DNA from: Mesorhizobium huakuii
GTDB lineage: Bacteria > Pseudomonadota > Alphaproteobacteria > Rhizobiales > Rhizobiaceae
NCBI RefSeq assembly: GCF_014189455.1
Contig: NZ_CP050297.1
Location: forward strand, 248,001-312,000
DNA: 64,000 nucleotides
Direction: 5' to 3'
The notes beneath the pieces were generated by a model. The model made no database searches. It saw nothing but the letters and a program-made list of their open reading frames with translations, and was not told the origin of the DNA. Positions 16,141 through 26,374 of the stretch are shown one piece after another. Numbering within the stretch: position 1 is the stretch's first letter; each line of letters begins with the position of its first letter. A program made the translations under genes and the position numbers.

Positions 16141-17724
16141 GTGTCGGAACAAGCTCCCTCAACCGCTGATTTCTTCGCCCGGATCGCCCTTCTGGAGGCG
16201 GCCGTTTCTGCCCGTGACATCACCATCGCCGAACGCGATGAGCAGCTTCGAAGAGAGCGCGCCGAGGCCGCACTTCGCATCCAGCGCCTGCAGCTGCGGA
16301 TCGATCGCTTCAACCGCAAGGCCTTCGGCCGTTCGTCCGAGAAGCTCGGCCAGATGCTGCTCGAACTCGAAGATCTCGAGACCGATTTCGCCGCCAGCGT
16401 GCCGGATCTCGAGCTGCCCATCGTTGCTGACACCGACAAGGTCCGGGTGTTGCCGGTGCGTAAGTTCAACCCCAACCTGCCGCGCAAGCGGGTCGTTCGC
16501 GAGCCGTCTTGCGCATGCTGCCCGGGCTGCGGCGGCGATCTGCGCGCCATGGGCGAAGATGGCGACGAGATGCTCGATCTGGTCGCCCAGGCCTGGCAGG
16601 TTATGGAGACCATTCGACCCAAGTACAGCTGCCGGACCTGCGATAAAATCATCCAGGCGCCGGCGCCAGCCAAGGCCATTGCACGCGGTAAGCTCAGCTA
16701 TGCCGCGCTCGCCCATATCATGATGGCCAAGTGGGGTTATCATCTGCCCTTCTACCGTCAGGTACAGATGATGGCCGCCAAGGGCGTCGATATCGAGCGT
16801 TCCACGCTTGCGCGCAGCGCCGGCTACGCCGCCGCTTTGCTCGATCCCATCTACAATCGCATCCGTGAGATCGGCCGTACCCGCAGCAAGATTCACACCG
16901 ACGACACGCGGCTTCCGATCCTGGCGCCCGGCACCGGCAAGACCCACAAGGGCGCGCTCTGGGTTTATGTCGCCGACGACCGCAACTCGGGTTCGAAGGA
17001 GCCGCCGATCGCCTGGTATCGCGCCACCATGGGCCGCGCCGGCGAGAGCGTGATGAGCGAACTCGCCGGATTTGCCGGCACCCTCCAAGCCGACGGATTC
17101 AGCGGCTATAACCAGCTCTACAAGGGCGGCGCCATTCGAGAAGCAGCCTGCCTGGCCCATCTGCGTCGCAAGATATTCGACGTTCACGACAGCCAGCCGA
17201 CCGAGCTCAGCACGACGGCCATGGCTGGTATCCAGGCGATCTACCGGATCGAGGAAGAGATACGGGGGCTCCCGCCCGCCGAGCGATTGGCCGCACGACG
17301 AAGGCGGACCCGACCACTGGTTCGCGCGCTGCGACGACAGCTCATGCGCCAGGGCAAGGGTTTGTCGCGCCATGCCGATATCGCCAAGGCCTTCGCCTAT
17401 GGCACCAGGCGATGGCGCGCGTTCAATCGCTTCCTCTACGATGGCCAGCTCGAGCCCGACAACCTGATCGCGGAGCGGGCGATTCGTGGATTTACGGTCG
17501 GCAGGCGCAATTGGCTCTTCTCGGGCAGCTTCGCCGCGGCAGAGCGGTCAGCGGTCGTGCTCAGCATCATTGAGACCTGCAAGCTCTGCGGCGTCGATGC
17601 CGAAGCCTACATGGCCGACGTCACCGAGCGCATCCAGAATGATTGGCCAGCCTCGCGCTGGGACGAACTGATGCCGTGGAATTGGGTGCGCCGCCAAGAG
17701 ATGCAGCTCTCCTTGGCGGCATGA
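16141..17724 (+). CDS. tnpC: IS66 TnpC DDE transposase, copy 1
   Basis: This 527-residue protein has an N-terminal coiled coil with leucine-rich heptads (residues about 15-75), a zinc-finger-like segment (SCACCPGCGGDL, then YSCRTCDK), and the DDE core (HTDDTRLPIL, LQADGFSGYN, and a late Glu in LIAERAIRGF). It starts at GTG 16141. The ATG of the accessory gene overlaps its stop. Confidence 0.93.
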   Translation: MSEQAPSTADFFARIALLEAAVSARDITIAERDEQLRRERAEAALRIQRLQLRIDRFNRKAFGRSSEKLGQMLLELEDLETDFAASVPDLELPIVADTDKVRVLPVRKFNPNLPRKRVVREPSCACCPGCGGDLRAMGEDGDEMLDLVAQAWQVMETIRPKYSCRTCDKIIQAPAPAKAIARGKLSYAALAHIMMAKWGYHLPFYRQVQMMAAKGVDIERSTLARSAGYAAALLDPIYNRIREIGRTRSKIHTDDTRLPILAPGTGKTHKGALWVYVADDRNSGSKEPPIAWYRATMGRAGESVMSELAGFAGTLQADGFSGYNQLYKGGAIREAACLAHLRRKIFDVHDSQPTELSTTAMAGIQAIYRIEEEIRGLPPAERLAARRRRTRPLVRALRRQLMRQGKGLSRHADIAKAFAYGTRRWRAFNRFLYDGQLEPDNLIAERAIRGFTVGRRNWLFSGSFAAAERSAVVLSIIETCKLCGVDAEAYMADVTERIQNDWPASRWDELMPWNWVRRQEMQLSLAA

Positions 17725-18347
17725 GCGCGCTCGATGACATGGCGCTGTCGGACGAGGCGCTCGAGGCCTGGATGGCCGCCAAGACCAACCGCCCGCTGGT
17801 GCGGACCATGTCGGCGCTGGATGGCTTCGTAACGGCGGCGGTCACCGGGCCGCGCTACCCGGACCCGCAAGACTGGATGTGCCCGCTCATGGGGTTGCCG
17901 CGCGACGTCCTGGCCAAAGGGTCTGCAACCGATCACGCCGTGTTTGCCAGCGTCGCCAGGATCCACAACCGGATCAACGAGACGCTCTTCGACAGACCGC
18001 AGGATTATGCGCCCCGATTCGCAACCAAGCCCAGCGGCGGCATCGACCCCCGGCCGTGGTGCCAGGGGTTCTACGCGGCCATGAATCTCAACATCAAAAG
18101 CTGGAGACGGCTACTCGACCTCGACAACCCCAACCACGGCCTGCTGCTGCCGATCCTGATCTACTGCGTCGACAAAAGGGGAGGCCCGTCCTCGGCAAGC
18201 CCAGGCCGGGGCCCGAGACCGCGCGCTTCATCGAGCATGAGGCCTACAAAGACATCGCCCTCGTCATCCCCGCACTGCGCGAACTCCACTACGTCACCCG
18301 CTATGGCTATGGCAACCCGGAGTGATCGCCGCCGGCGCGCCGACTAA
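17721..18347 (+). pseudogene. IS66 accessory gene (YecA/UPF0149-like), frameshifted copy
   Basis: The frame begins MSALDDMALSDEALEAWM with the ATGA overlap typical of this IS66 subgroup, whose fourth gene is an UPF0149/YecA-like protein. Loss of one A in the run at 18174-18177 (4 A against 5 in copy 2) shifts the last 50 codons and replaces the natural end, which should read KGRPVLGKPRPG. Its function in transposition is unknown. Confidence 0.75.
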
Positions 18348-18410
18348 CGGCTGACCTACCATAGACGCATCACAAGACGATATTGGGAGGTGCCTTGGCG
18401 CACCGCTTAC

Positions 18411-18828
18411 CAACTACGATCACTATCTCGATCTGCTAAATCATGATGAAGGCGGCCAGCAGCTTCGTGATGACCAAGAAGGGCTAGCACGAGAGCTTGC
18501 TCGCATGAACCTGTCGCTCAACTTCTATACCCAGTGGTACTGGAAGACCGATCTGCACAACCTCATGAATTTTCTCCGGCTTCGCGCTGATCCCCATGCG
18601 CAGTATGAGATCAGGGTGTATGCGGAGGTAATTTTGGACATCCTGAAAAAATGGGTCCCGCTGACCTACGAAGCGTTTCGCGAGCATCGACTGGAAGCGG
18701 CGACATTTTCCGGGGAGGCCCTTAAGGCACTTCGCCGCATGCTTGCGGGCGAACACGTCGAGCAACTTGACACCTCAATGTCTAAGCGTGAGTGGGAGGA
18801 ATTCTTAGCGAAGCTGGAACTAAGTTGA
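18411..18828 (+). pseudogene. thyX: thyX 3' part (C-terminal half)
   Basis: Reading resumes in the frame NYDHYLDLLNHDEGG after the duplicated target CAACTACG. It runs through LARMNLSLNFYTQWYWKTDL and HAQYEIRVYAEVI, typical of the ThyX C-terminal half with its conserved Arg in the substrate site. Joined with 14700-15227 and corrected for one base it gives a full ThyX of about 310 residues. The gene is certainly non-functional as it stands because of the IS66. Confidence 0.88.
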
Positions 18829-19802
18829 TACGCATCTCCACGGTAGAATTTTCACCATGTTGGCGAACGCCGGCATTCAGGTGACTACGCCTGGGGCGTT
18901 CGATCGGCGGCGGCACAAGGTCCATCGTCATCGGCGATTAACCCTCCTATTCTGGTAAAGTGTCACGACTGACCGTCGCCTGCCTGAAAGCATCTTCGGG
19001 CTAGCTTTGGTCGCCATGCTCCTCTTCATCGCGTGATGACGAAGCATGTGTTCGAGCAGTGAGAGGCTTGGTCGCAGATCGACTTCATGAGGGGCCCAAA
19101 ACTGGACGCCTATCCTCCCGTCTAGGGGGTCACAAATTGCCCGCCGATTCACAACTGGGCGCAGTCAGCGGATCGGAACTATCAAACCTGAAGGTCTCTG
19201 TGACGTCGTCATGTTGGTCTGTTGCATAACGCTACCCTCGATCCCGTCGAAATCTGGAAGCGCCCTTCACTGCGGTCGTTGCCCGATTGGCGGAACCTGG
19301 ATTGAAGTCCCGCAATGACCGTCGTGTTCTCGCGGTCTGTTTCAGACGGCTTGGCCGCAAGATATGACCGGTTGAGTGAACCATGGCTGCCACATGCCCT
19401 GACGCTGTACCCCTTTGGGGATAGCATCGAGAAAAGGGGCAGCAACCTTGAAGCTGGTCAAACGCAAACCGTTCGTCGCCCTGCTTCTCTTTGCGGCCAC
19501 GGCCGGGCATTGGCCGCAATGAGCCCCGGACAGGGTCACCATCAGACAGAACAAGACTGATTATCGGAAAACTGGCACTCCCACTGGTCATGGGCGCCTG
19601 GTGCGGAACTACTACTCGTTTATGTGCAATCCGCTTTCATCTGCGATTAGACGATACGTCTTTCTTTACCAGCCATCCTTGACTGGTGACCTAGCGACAC
19701 TTATGTCTGGTCCCTAAAGACATATACGTCCGGTTGCGCGCCCTTGCGGACAGCGCCAACACTGCGCATTTGTGTCCCAGAAGCTGACAAAAGGACATTA
19801 CC
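18829..19802. other. About 970 bp without a recognisable gene
   Basis: All open frames here are short and lack ribosome sites or family patterns. Their products look like decayed or shadow sequence. I see no repeats or RNA gene. It may hold old insertion-sequence debris and the promoter for the HTH gene at 19803. Confidence 0.5.
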
Positions 19803-20312
19803 ATGACCGCAATTCCTCCACAAGAAGACGACGCAAAGCTGGCGCCGACGATCAAAACCAACAAAGCCTCCGCCGATAAATGGGGTCAACAGGTGATCGA
19901 GTTGGGCTTCTGTCTCGTCCCCTCGCTTTTGCTGCGCGCGCAGCAGCGCATTGGGCTCAATCCCACCCAGCTCGCAGTTCTCCTGCAATTGTGCGATTTC
20001 TGGTGGGACAAGGAGCGGAAACCTTTCCCGAGCAAGGAGACCCTCGCCCAGCGGTTGAGCCTGAGTGAACGCCAGGTGCAACGATACATTGCAGAACTCG
20101 AGCAGGCTGGATTGGTTCAGCGGATCGAGCGTCGCAGCAGCAACGGCGGCAAGCTCAGCAATACCTACGACCTGAGCGGTCTGGTGAAGCGCCTTCAGGA
20201 ACTCGAACCTGAATTCCGCGAAATCGAAGAGTCGGCCAAGGCAGCCCGTAAGGCAGTGATGAAGCGTGGCTACAAGGCGGCAGCCAAACCGAGCGGCGAG
20301 GCCGCACGGTGA
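19803..20312 (+). CDS. Helix-turn-helix protein (winged HTH, replication-initiator-like)
   Basis: This 169-residue protein starts at ATG 19803. A long winged-helix region covers residues about 55-125: PTQLAVLLQLCDFWWD, then PSKETLAQRLSLSERQVQRYI and a wing with QRIERRSSNGGKLSNTYDL. This is the HTH_36/GntR-like layout seen in plasmid and phage regulators. The C-terminal 45 residues are charged and helical (KRLQELEPEFREIEESAKAA). It lies 46 bp upstream of a DUF3800 gene, in the same direction, so it may regulate it. No ligand domain is present. Confidence 0.75.
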   Translation: MTAIPPQEDDAKLAPTIKTNKASADKWGQQVIELGFCLVPSLLLRAQQRIGLNPTQLAVLLQLCDFWWDKERKPFPSKETLAQRLSLSERQVQRYIAELEQAGLVQRIERRSSNGGKLSNTYDLSGLVKRLQELEPEFREIEESAKAARKAVMKRGYKAAAKPSGEAAR

Positions 20313-20358
20313 TCGCCTCGAGTCCGGCGGATAAGAAGAACGCGAGCGAGGGATTGGC

Positions 20359-21222
20359 ATGAGTTGGGCGCTATTTATTGACGAGTCAGGCCAAGATCGC
20401 AGGAATTCGCCGTATGAAGTGCTGGCAGGCGTTGCGATCGAGGACCGAAAGATATGGCCCCTCATCCGGCAACTGTCCGACGCTCAGCAGCATATCTTCG
20501 GGATGCGTCTTTATCAGGCCTACGGCCAGGAGGCGAAAGCCAAGGAGCTGCTCAAGCCAAAAACTTTCAGACACGCTGCACAATTGCCAGCCTTCGAGCA
20601 GGACACCCGCAGTCGCCTTGCGCGGGAAATCCTTCTTGATGGAACAGCAGTGACACGCGATCGGTTGACTGCGCTTGCTCAGGCAAAGATCGCCTATTGC
20701 GAGTTTGCGCTCAACCTTGCTCGTAGTCACGGCGCACAGGTCTTCGCGACTATGGTCCCGCAATCAGCACCGCGGCCGCCGAGCGATGACGCGATGCGAA
20801 AGGACTACGCTTTCCTATTCGAGCGCTTCTATTATTTTTTGAATGGAATGCCGGACGATCCGATGGGATATCTCGTGTTCGACGAGCTCGACAAAGCTCA
20901 AAGCCATGTCCTGCTTGGGCAGGTGTCGAACTACTTCATAAGAACGCGGAACGGCAGGGTGCGCTCCCGACTCATTATCCCGGAGCCCTTCTTCGTGCAC
21001 AGCGATCTAACGACGCTAATTCAGCTGACCGACATCGTTGCGTATGTGATCAGTTGGGGCTTGCGATTGAATGGCATGACCCTGCCCGCCAGACCCGAAC
21101 TGGCGGGACTAGCTGATCGCGTGAAGCGAATCCGATTCAGTCGCGAGACCGAAGGAGGTGAAAAAATCTGGGGGATCAAGCACATTCGGGATTTGAGGCC
21201 AATTCCCCTCAACCCGGCATAA
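20359..21222 (+). CDS. DUF3800 domain protein (RNase H-like fold predicted)
   Basis: This 287-residue protein begins MSWALFIDESGQD, the hallmark DESG N-terminus of DUF3800, followed by a conserved acidic DELDKAQ and a late QLTDIVAYVISW. DUF3800 proteins are predicted RNase H-fold nucleases of unknown role, frequent in defence islands and on mobile elements. All three acidic positions appear to be kept. It sits between an HTH gene and an HExxH protein gene. Start ATG 20359 is preceded by GAGGGATT. Confidence 0.85.
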   Translation: MSWALFIDESGQDRRNSPYEVLAGVAIEDRKIWPLIRQLSDAQQHIFGMRLYQAYGQEAKAKELLKPKTFRHAAQLPAFEQDTRSRLAREILLDGTAVTRDRLTALAQAKIAYCEFALNLARSHGAQVFATMVPQSAPRPPSDDAMRKDYAFLFERFYYFLNGMPDDPMGYLVFDELDKAQSHVLLGQVSNYFIRTRNGRVRSRLIIPEPFFVHSDLTTLIQLTDIVAYVISWGLRLNGMTLPARPELAGLADRVKRIRFSRETEGGEKIWGIKHIRDLRPIPLNPA

Positions 21223-21414
21223 AAAAGGCAATGCCCACGTTTCCGCGTACAAAGCCTCCGAGGAGACATCTATGTCATGGGGGCGCTAATGTCAACCTTA
21301 CCGCAGATCGCCCAGGATACCGACGGCGAAACCACATAACCTCCGCAGGGTACCGCAGATCAAACCTTGCCTCAACCATGCGCGCGACGGCGCTGCCATT
21401 TCACGGGCCGCTAT

Positions 21415-23064
21415 ATGATAGTCTTCAACGACCTCAAACAGGATTTGCTGGAACCGCACGGCGACGTCTCGGTGGCTCCTACGACGTTCGCGGCGACGTT
21501 GGAAGCCCATGGTCTCTACAGCACCAAACAGTTCGTGCTGCGCTTGAGCCCGCGTGTTCATGAACTGGTCGACGCCCTTGCCTCGGGCGACTTTGAGAGT
21601 CATGACCCTGCGGACCTCATCCAAGCCTACTCGACCTACATCCACGAGACTGTCCACTGGTGGCAGCATGTGGGCTCGACCGCAGGCCTTATTTTCAGCC
21701 TCTGCTACCCGGCACAATTCTCAAGCAGCCTCGAGCATCTTCAGAACGCTATCGCCGCGATTGGGCCAAAGAAATCGCTAAAACGATGGGCTGATGATGC
21801 GCTTCGCCACGGCACGGCGCCTTCGGCTGAGGCACTTGCCGAGGCGAACATTGCCGTCAACAATGCGCTGGACGTCGAGTTCTACAAGTGCTTTGCGCAT
21901 AGCCCAAATCTCTCCTTCCAGCTGCAGCAGAACCAGCATTTTGAAAGTGTCGGTCATTCATACCGTATCGCCTACAGCAACACGCTGATGGCACTCCTGC
22001 AGTCTTGTGATCTCGCGCCCGATAGCTTGCCTGACCCGGAGCGATGGCAAACAGAGTTCGACCGCCTCACGGTTACGCGCCACGAGGGCTTCTACCACGG
22101 GTCGCCGATCACCCGCGGTAACGTGGGGCTCCACGCAATCTTCGAGGGCCAGGCGCGCTTCATCCAACTTCAGTTTCTCGCTGCGTCTGGCGGTCCGTCG
22201 ACGTGCGCAGCCTACGCCGCTGATGGCTATCTGAGCGGCATCTACGTCGATGCGTTTACAGAATTCCTTGGCCTCAGTGAATCCGAATGGCCCGACACGA
22301 TCGACAGCCCCCTCGTCGGGCTGTTTCTGCTGATCTGTGACCTCTCGATAAACCCGACCCGTGGCTTTCCCCTCGATATCGATCGTTTCGAGGATTTCAT
22401 TTCAGACGTCGATCCTGGCGCGCGCTTCGCTCTGCTTTGTCAGGCCGCCCGAGAGCATCCTGAAGTGAAGCAAGCGATCCAGGCCTATAGCTTTGAAGAA
22501 TACGCACTCGTTTCGCGCGTCCTCACCAACCGCTGCGGCTACGATGATCCGGTTGTCGCCCTGCAAGCAGTTATAGCCTTGTCTGAGACGGCATCGGGCC
22601 AAGCCCTCATGGCCGAATGGGCGAGTTTCGCGTACTCGACCGGCAATCTGCCGATCCGCGTCATGACCTCACATTTTGTGGATTTCTGTAGGAGCAAACT
22701 CACCCGTCCACACTTCTTCTGCTGGGCGGGCAAGGCCTTAGCTCTGGGCCATACCACTCAGGTGTTCCAAGAGCTTTTCCTGCGACACTTGTCACTCTTC
22801 ACGGATCGCGCTGACACACAGCAAATCTTCACCCGTGCGTTTGCGGGCCGAGAGGGCACCGCGCTGAAGCGCATGCTCGATACGTTCATGGTGTCGACGG
22901 TTCTCTACGACCTAACATTTCAATGGGTTCTTCGAGACGGACCCTTTCACTACGATTTTCAATCGCTGACCGGCAACGTTCAAAACGAAGCCATGGAAAC
23001 CTGGGCCAAGAATGGTTTCAAGGCGGCGTTTGGCCACCACCCAGACGATTTCGAGCTGACCTAG
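21415..23064 (+). CDS. Unknown HExxH protein (zincin-like)
   Basis: This 549-residue protein begins at ATG 21415 (an in-frame TTG at 21367 has no better signals). It contains IHETVHWWQH at residues 76-85, an HExxH motif with a further His, and about 155 residues later FEGQARFIQLQF, whose Glu could be a third zinc ligand. This suggests a metallopeptidase-like core, but I recognise no named family. The remainder looks helical and soluble, with no signal peptide. The Tn3 transposon inserted 60 bp after its stop. Gene neighbours (DUF3800, HTH) suggest an accessory or defence role (inference). Confidence 0.7.
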   Translation: MIVFNDLKQDLLEPHGDVSVAPTTFAATLEAHGLYSTKQFVLRLSPRVHELVDALASGDFESHDPADLIQAYSTYIHETVHWWQHVGSTAGLIFSLCYPAQFSSSLEHLQNAIAAIGPKKSLKRWADDALRHGTAPSAEALAEANIAVNNALDVEFYKCFAHSPNLSFQLQQNQHFESVGHSYRIAYSNTLMALLQSCDLAPDSLPDPERWQTEFDRLTVTRHEGFYHGSPITRGNVGLHAIFEGQARFIQLQFLAASGGPSTCAAYAADGYLSGIYVDAFTEFLGLSESEWPDTIDSPLVGLFLLICDLSINPTRGFPLDIDRFEDFISDVDPGARFALLCQAAREHPEVKQAIQAYSFEEYALVSRVLTNRCGYDDPVVALQAVIALSETASGQALMAEWASFAYSTGNLPIRVMTSHFVDFCRSKLTRPHFFCWAGKALALGHTTQVFQELFLRHLSLFTDRADTQQIFTRAFAGREGTALKRMLDTFMVSTVLYDLTFQWVLRDGPFHYDFQSLTGNVQNEAMETWAKNGFKAAFGHHPDDFELT

Positions 23065-23499
23065 CCGCCTTGATGCACAGCGATGAGTTTTCGGCGGCCT
23101 GAGCGACGATTTGGTCGCGATGTAGGGGTCAGAACAAGGTGCGCCGGTAGAAACCGGCAAGGAGTAGATGGTGAAAGTCCATTGCAATGAAGGAGTAGCG
23201 ATCCACATTGACCCCGAGTCATGCGCGGGCAGCCGTGAGGCTGTGCGTGAAGCGTTGACAGGGGAGCATGTAGGCCAGCCATTGAACCGCGAAATTGACG
23301 CTTCTCGGGTGCCGACGTTCGTCTTGTGTGCGGAAGGCAATATGAATCGGTGCGACAGCGCGAGTGTCGATTCAACCCGGCGTGGTCTGAGACCCTGGCA
23401 TGCATGGACGCTCCTTGCGCGGGAACCGGGAGACCTCGGGATTGGCCAGAGTGGGATGCCACTGCTGGTCCGCATCGGGAAGGCGAGGAGCCGAATCCG

Positions 23500-24979
23500 G
23501 TGAAGAACGATCTCGAGGAGTCAGATCCTGCCATAGTAGCAACGAACCTTGCGAACAACGCCGGAGTATCGGTGGCGGAGCAAGGGGAGCCAAGGGCAGG
23601 AACCAAGGGGAATGCGGACCAGCAAAGCACGCGCCGGGCACAGGACCGGGAAAGTGTGTCCCATGCGCTGGACCGCATACGGAATGCTGCAAGGCAAAGG
23701 AAGAAGGAGAAGTTCACCGCTCTCTTCCATCACATCAATCCAGAGATGCTGAGGACGGCGTTCTACGCACTCAAGCGTAACGCAGCCCCCGGCGTGGACG
23801 GACAAACGTGGCGAACCTACGAAGCAGACCTCGATCAAAGGATCGTGGACCTGCATAGTCGGGTTCAACGGGGAGTGTATCGTGCCCTTCCGTCCCGGCG
23901 GACGTATATACCGAAGCCAGACGGACGGCAGCGACCGATCGCAATTGCCGCCCTTGAAGACAAGATTGTCCAGAGGGCGACGGCGACGGTGCTGAACCAA
24001 ATCTACGAGGAAGACTTCCTCGGGTTCAGCTATGGGTTCCGACCAGAGTGCGGCCAGCATGATGCGCTGGACGCTCTGTTTGTCGGAATCGAAACGCGGA
24101 AGGTGAGCTTCATTCTGGACGCCGACGTTGCGGGCTTTTTTCGACGGCGTCAGCCAGGATTGGCTGGTCCGTTTCGTGGAGCACCGCGTCGGTGACAGGC
24201 GCATCATCCACCTGATCCGCAAATGGCTCAGGGCGGGTGTTCTGGAAGACGGGATCGTTACTGTAAGTGAAAGGGGAACGGGACAAGGATCGGTGATTTC
24301 GCCGCTACTTTCCAATATCTACCTGCACTACGTCTTTGATCTTTGGGCCGATCGTTGGCGACGACGTGAGGCCACCGGCGACGTGATTATCGTGCGCTAC
24401 GCGGACGATATCGTGGTTGGCTTCGAACACGAAGCCGATGCCCGGCGTTTCTGGGACATGATGCGGCAACGGCTGCAGGAGTTTGCGTTGCAACTCCATC
24501 CGGAAAAGACCCGACTGATCGAGTTTGGCCGCTATGCGGCTCAGGCCCGCCGCAGGAAAGGGCTTGGCAAACCGGAGACGTTCAACTTCCTCGGTTTTAC
24601 GCACATCTGCGGCAAGACCCGGCATGGCCGGTTCCAGATCCTCCGGAAAAGCCGGAGGGACCGCAGAATGGCGAAGCTGACGGAGGTCAAGAACGAGTTG
24701 CGACGGCGCATGCATTGGCCCATCCCAGAGCAGGGACGATGGCTGAAGCAGGTGCTTACTGGCTATTATGCCTATCACGCTGTACCGACCAATTTTCGGT
24801 CGCTCGGCGTCTTTCGCGACCGCATCATCAGGCTCTGGGCTCAGACGCTTCGGCGGCGGAGCCAGAGACATCGATTGATCTGGGAGAGAATGATACGGCT
24901 TGCCAATGACTGGCTCCCGCGCCCCCGGATCCTTCATCCTTGGCCGCGTATACGCTTCGCCGTCAAACACCCAAGGTAG
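23500..24979 (+). pseudogene. ltrA: Group II intron reverse transcriptase/maturase, frameshifted
   Basis: The first frame from GTG 23500 (MKNDLEESDPAIVATN) carries RT motifs 0-3 (KFTALFHHINPEML, APGVDGQTW, FLGFSYGFRPECGQHDAL). The second frame holds the catalytic YADD (codons 24398-24409), GTGQGSVISPLLSNIYLHYV, and the thumb/maturase region to residue KHPR. The frames join if one T is removed from the T6 run at 24136-24141, giving DADVAGFFDGVSQDW. I see no HNH endonuclease domain at the C-terminus. Such proteins help splicing and copy the intron into DNA. Confidence 0.88.
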
Positions 24980-24985
24980 GAGCCG

Positions 24986-25077
24986 GATGCGTAATGTGGC
25001 TTCGGTAGAGATGTGGCGTCGGCCGCGGCGGGCCAGAGGCGGCAGGCCGGTGAGGATGCCGAGCGCCACATAACAAA
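24986..25077 (+). repeat. RIT element left terminal inverted repeat (92 bp)
   Basis: The sequence starting GATGCGTAATGTGGCTTCGG matches the reverse complement of 28300-28391 with only a few mismatches by eye. Long terminal repeats of this type flank recombinase-in-trio elements. Confidence 0.9.
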
Positions 25078-25123
25078 CTGGATATAGGTGATCGGATTTC
25101 CCACCTCACTGGAGATCCGAGGC

Positions 25124-26374
25124 ATGTTCGAGGACTTATTCGCCTACCCGAAGGTCGTAGCGCGTCACCATGACGGGCCCGAGGCCTCGAAGCGGCTGCG
25201 CTATCTCAAGCATCTCGCCGATCAGCGTGCGGCTCGTGAGACTTTGCTGCGCACGGCCCGCGAACTGCTGGTCATTGCGGAGCGGCTGGACCTGTCCGGC
25301 GGCAGGTGCGTCAGGCAGGCCGAGATCGACGCGGCCGCTCAATCTTGGGCCCGATACCAGCACGCGCGAAACAGAGCCTGCGGTGAGAAGTGGTCACGGC
25401 GTTTGTTCCATGACGTCGCCGCAGCGTGGCTTTGCTTTCTTGGCCAGCTTGACGAACCGGCTCCCAACGAACCGAAGGCCCATTGTGAAAAGGTCGACGA
25501 CTTCATCGCCTATCAACATGATGAGCGTGGCTTGTCGGCGAGCACCCTAGCCAACCAACGCTGGCAGGTAGAGACTTTCCTCGAACATTTAGGCGTCGAA
25601 AAATCTTCGATCGCCGACATCACCGTTGCAGACGTAGACGCTTTCCTCAACGTAAAGGGTCGTGGCGGGTGGTCTCGGGTGTCGGTAGCGACGAGCGCGC
25701 ACGCCCTGCGCGCGTTCTTCCGCCATGCTCAGCGTCGACAATGGTGTTGCCCCGGAATCGCCGCAGCGATCGACGCGCCGCGACTGTTCAGGGAAGAAGC
25801 TTTGCCGATGGGCCCGGCATGGCCCGATGTCCAGCGGCTCCTTGAGAGCACGAGGGACAGGACCGCGCGTGACGTCCGTGACCACGCGATTCTAAAGCTG
25901 CTCGCGATCTACGGACTGCGAAGCGGCGAAGTCCGCGGTCTTTGTCTCGAAGACATCGATTGGACGAGAGAGGTCATCAAGGTGACCCGGTCCAAGCAGC
26001 GCAAGACGCAATACTACCCCCTGGTGACCTCCGTCGGCGACGCTGTTGTGAGTTACCTTCAGCTGGCGCGCCCCCGCTGCCGTCGCCATGAGGTCTTCCT
26101 CACCCTCAAGGCCCCGTTCCGGCCGCTGTCGGCGAGCGCAGTGTACCATGTGGTTGCAAGCCGACTGAGCGCCCTGGGCGTTCAGTCGATGCATTTTGGC
26201 CCTCATGGACTTCGCCACGCCTGCGCCACCCACCTTGTTGCGCAAGGTCTGAGCCTGAAGGAGATCGGGGACCATCTCGGCCATCGCAGCGCCTTTGCGA
26301 CCCGCACCTACGCCAGGGTCGACCTTGCCGGACTGCGCGAGGTCGGGGCGTTCGATCTGGGAGGACTGGCATGA
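25124..26374 (+). CDS. RIT tyrosine recombinase A
   Basis: This 416-residue integrase starts at ATG 25124 (MFEDLFAYPKVVARHH); an in-frame GTG at 25088 adds 12 residues. The catalytic domain has LKLLAIYGLRSGEVRGL (first Arg), HGLRHACATHL (His-x-x-Arg), LGHRS and the nucleophile in TRTYARVD. The first gene of the trio has an extra N-terminal part of about 130 residues, typical for this position. Its stop overlaps the next start (ATGA at 26371). Confidence 0.9.
   Translation: MFEDLFAYPKVVARHHDGPEASKRLRYLKHLADQRAARETLLRTARELLVIAERLDLSGGRCVRQAEIDAAAQSWARYQHARNRACGEKWSRRLFHDVAAAWLCFLGQLDEPAPNEPKAHCEKVDDFIAYQHDERGLSASTLANQRWQVETFLEHLGVEKSSIADITVADVDAFLNVKGRGGWSRVSVATSAHALRAFFRHAQRRQWCCPGIAAAIDAPRLFREEALPMGPAWPDVQRLLESTRDRTARDVRDHAILKLLAIYGLRSGEVRGLCLEDIDWTREVIKVTRSKQRKTQYYPLVTSVGDAVVSYLQLARPRCRRHEVFLTLKAPFRPLSASAVYHVVASRLSALGVQSMHFGPHGLRHACATHLVAQGLSLKEIGDHLGHRSAFATRTYARVDLAGLREVGAFDLGGLA

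Larger units (their letters stand above)
15228..18410 (+). mobile_element. IS66-family element, copy 1 (3183 bp)
   Basis: The ends are imperfect inverted repeats (GTAAGCGGTGCGCGAAGG left; complement of CGCACCGCTTAC right). An exact 8-bp target duplication CAACTACG flanks it (15220-15227 and 18411-18418), as expected for IS66. It carries tnpA, tnpB, tnpC and a fourth accessory gene. It is identical in layout to the copy at 39428-42611, with one difference I found: a 4-A run at 18174-18177 that is 5 A in copy 2. The insertion splits thyX. Confidence 0.95.

Noticed and set aside
16159..17373. 404-codon minus-strand open frame, repeated at 40359-41573
   Set aside because: Both are antisense shadows of IS66 tnpC; GC-rich third positions create such frames.
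19232..19591. 119-codon minus-strand frame in the gap after thyX
   Set aside because: Basic, low-information product without known motifs, overlapped by several other equal-length frames.
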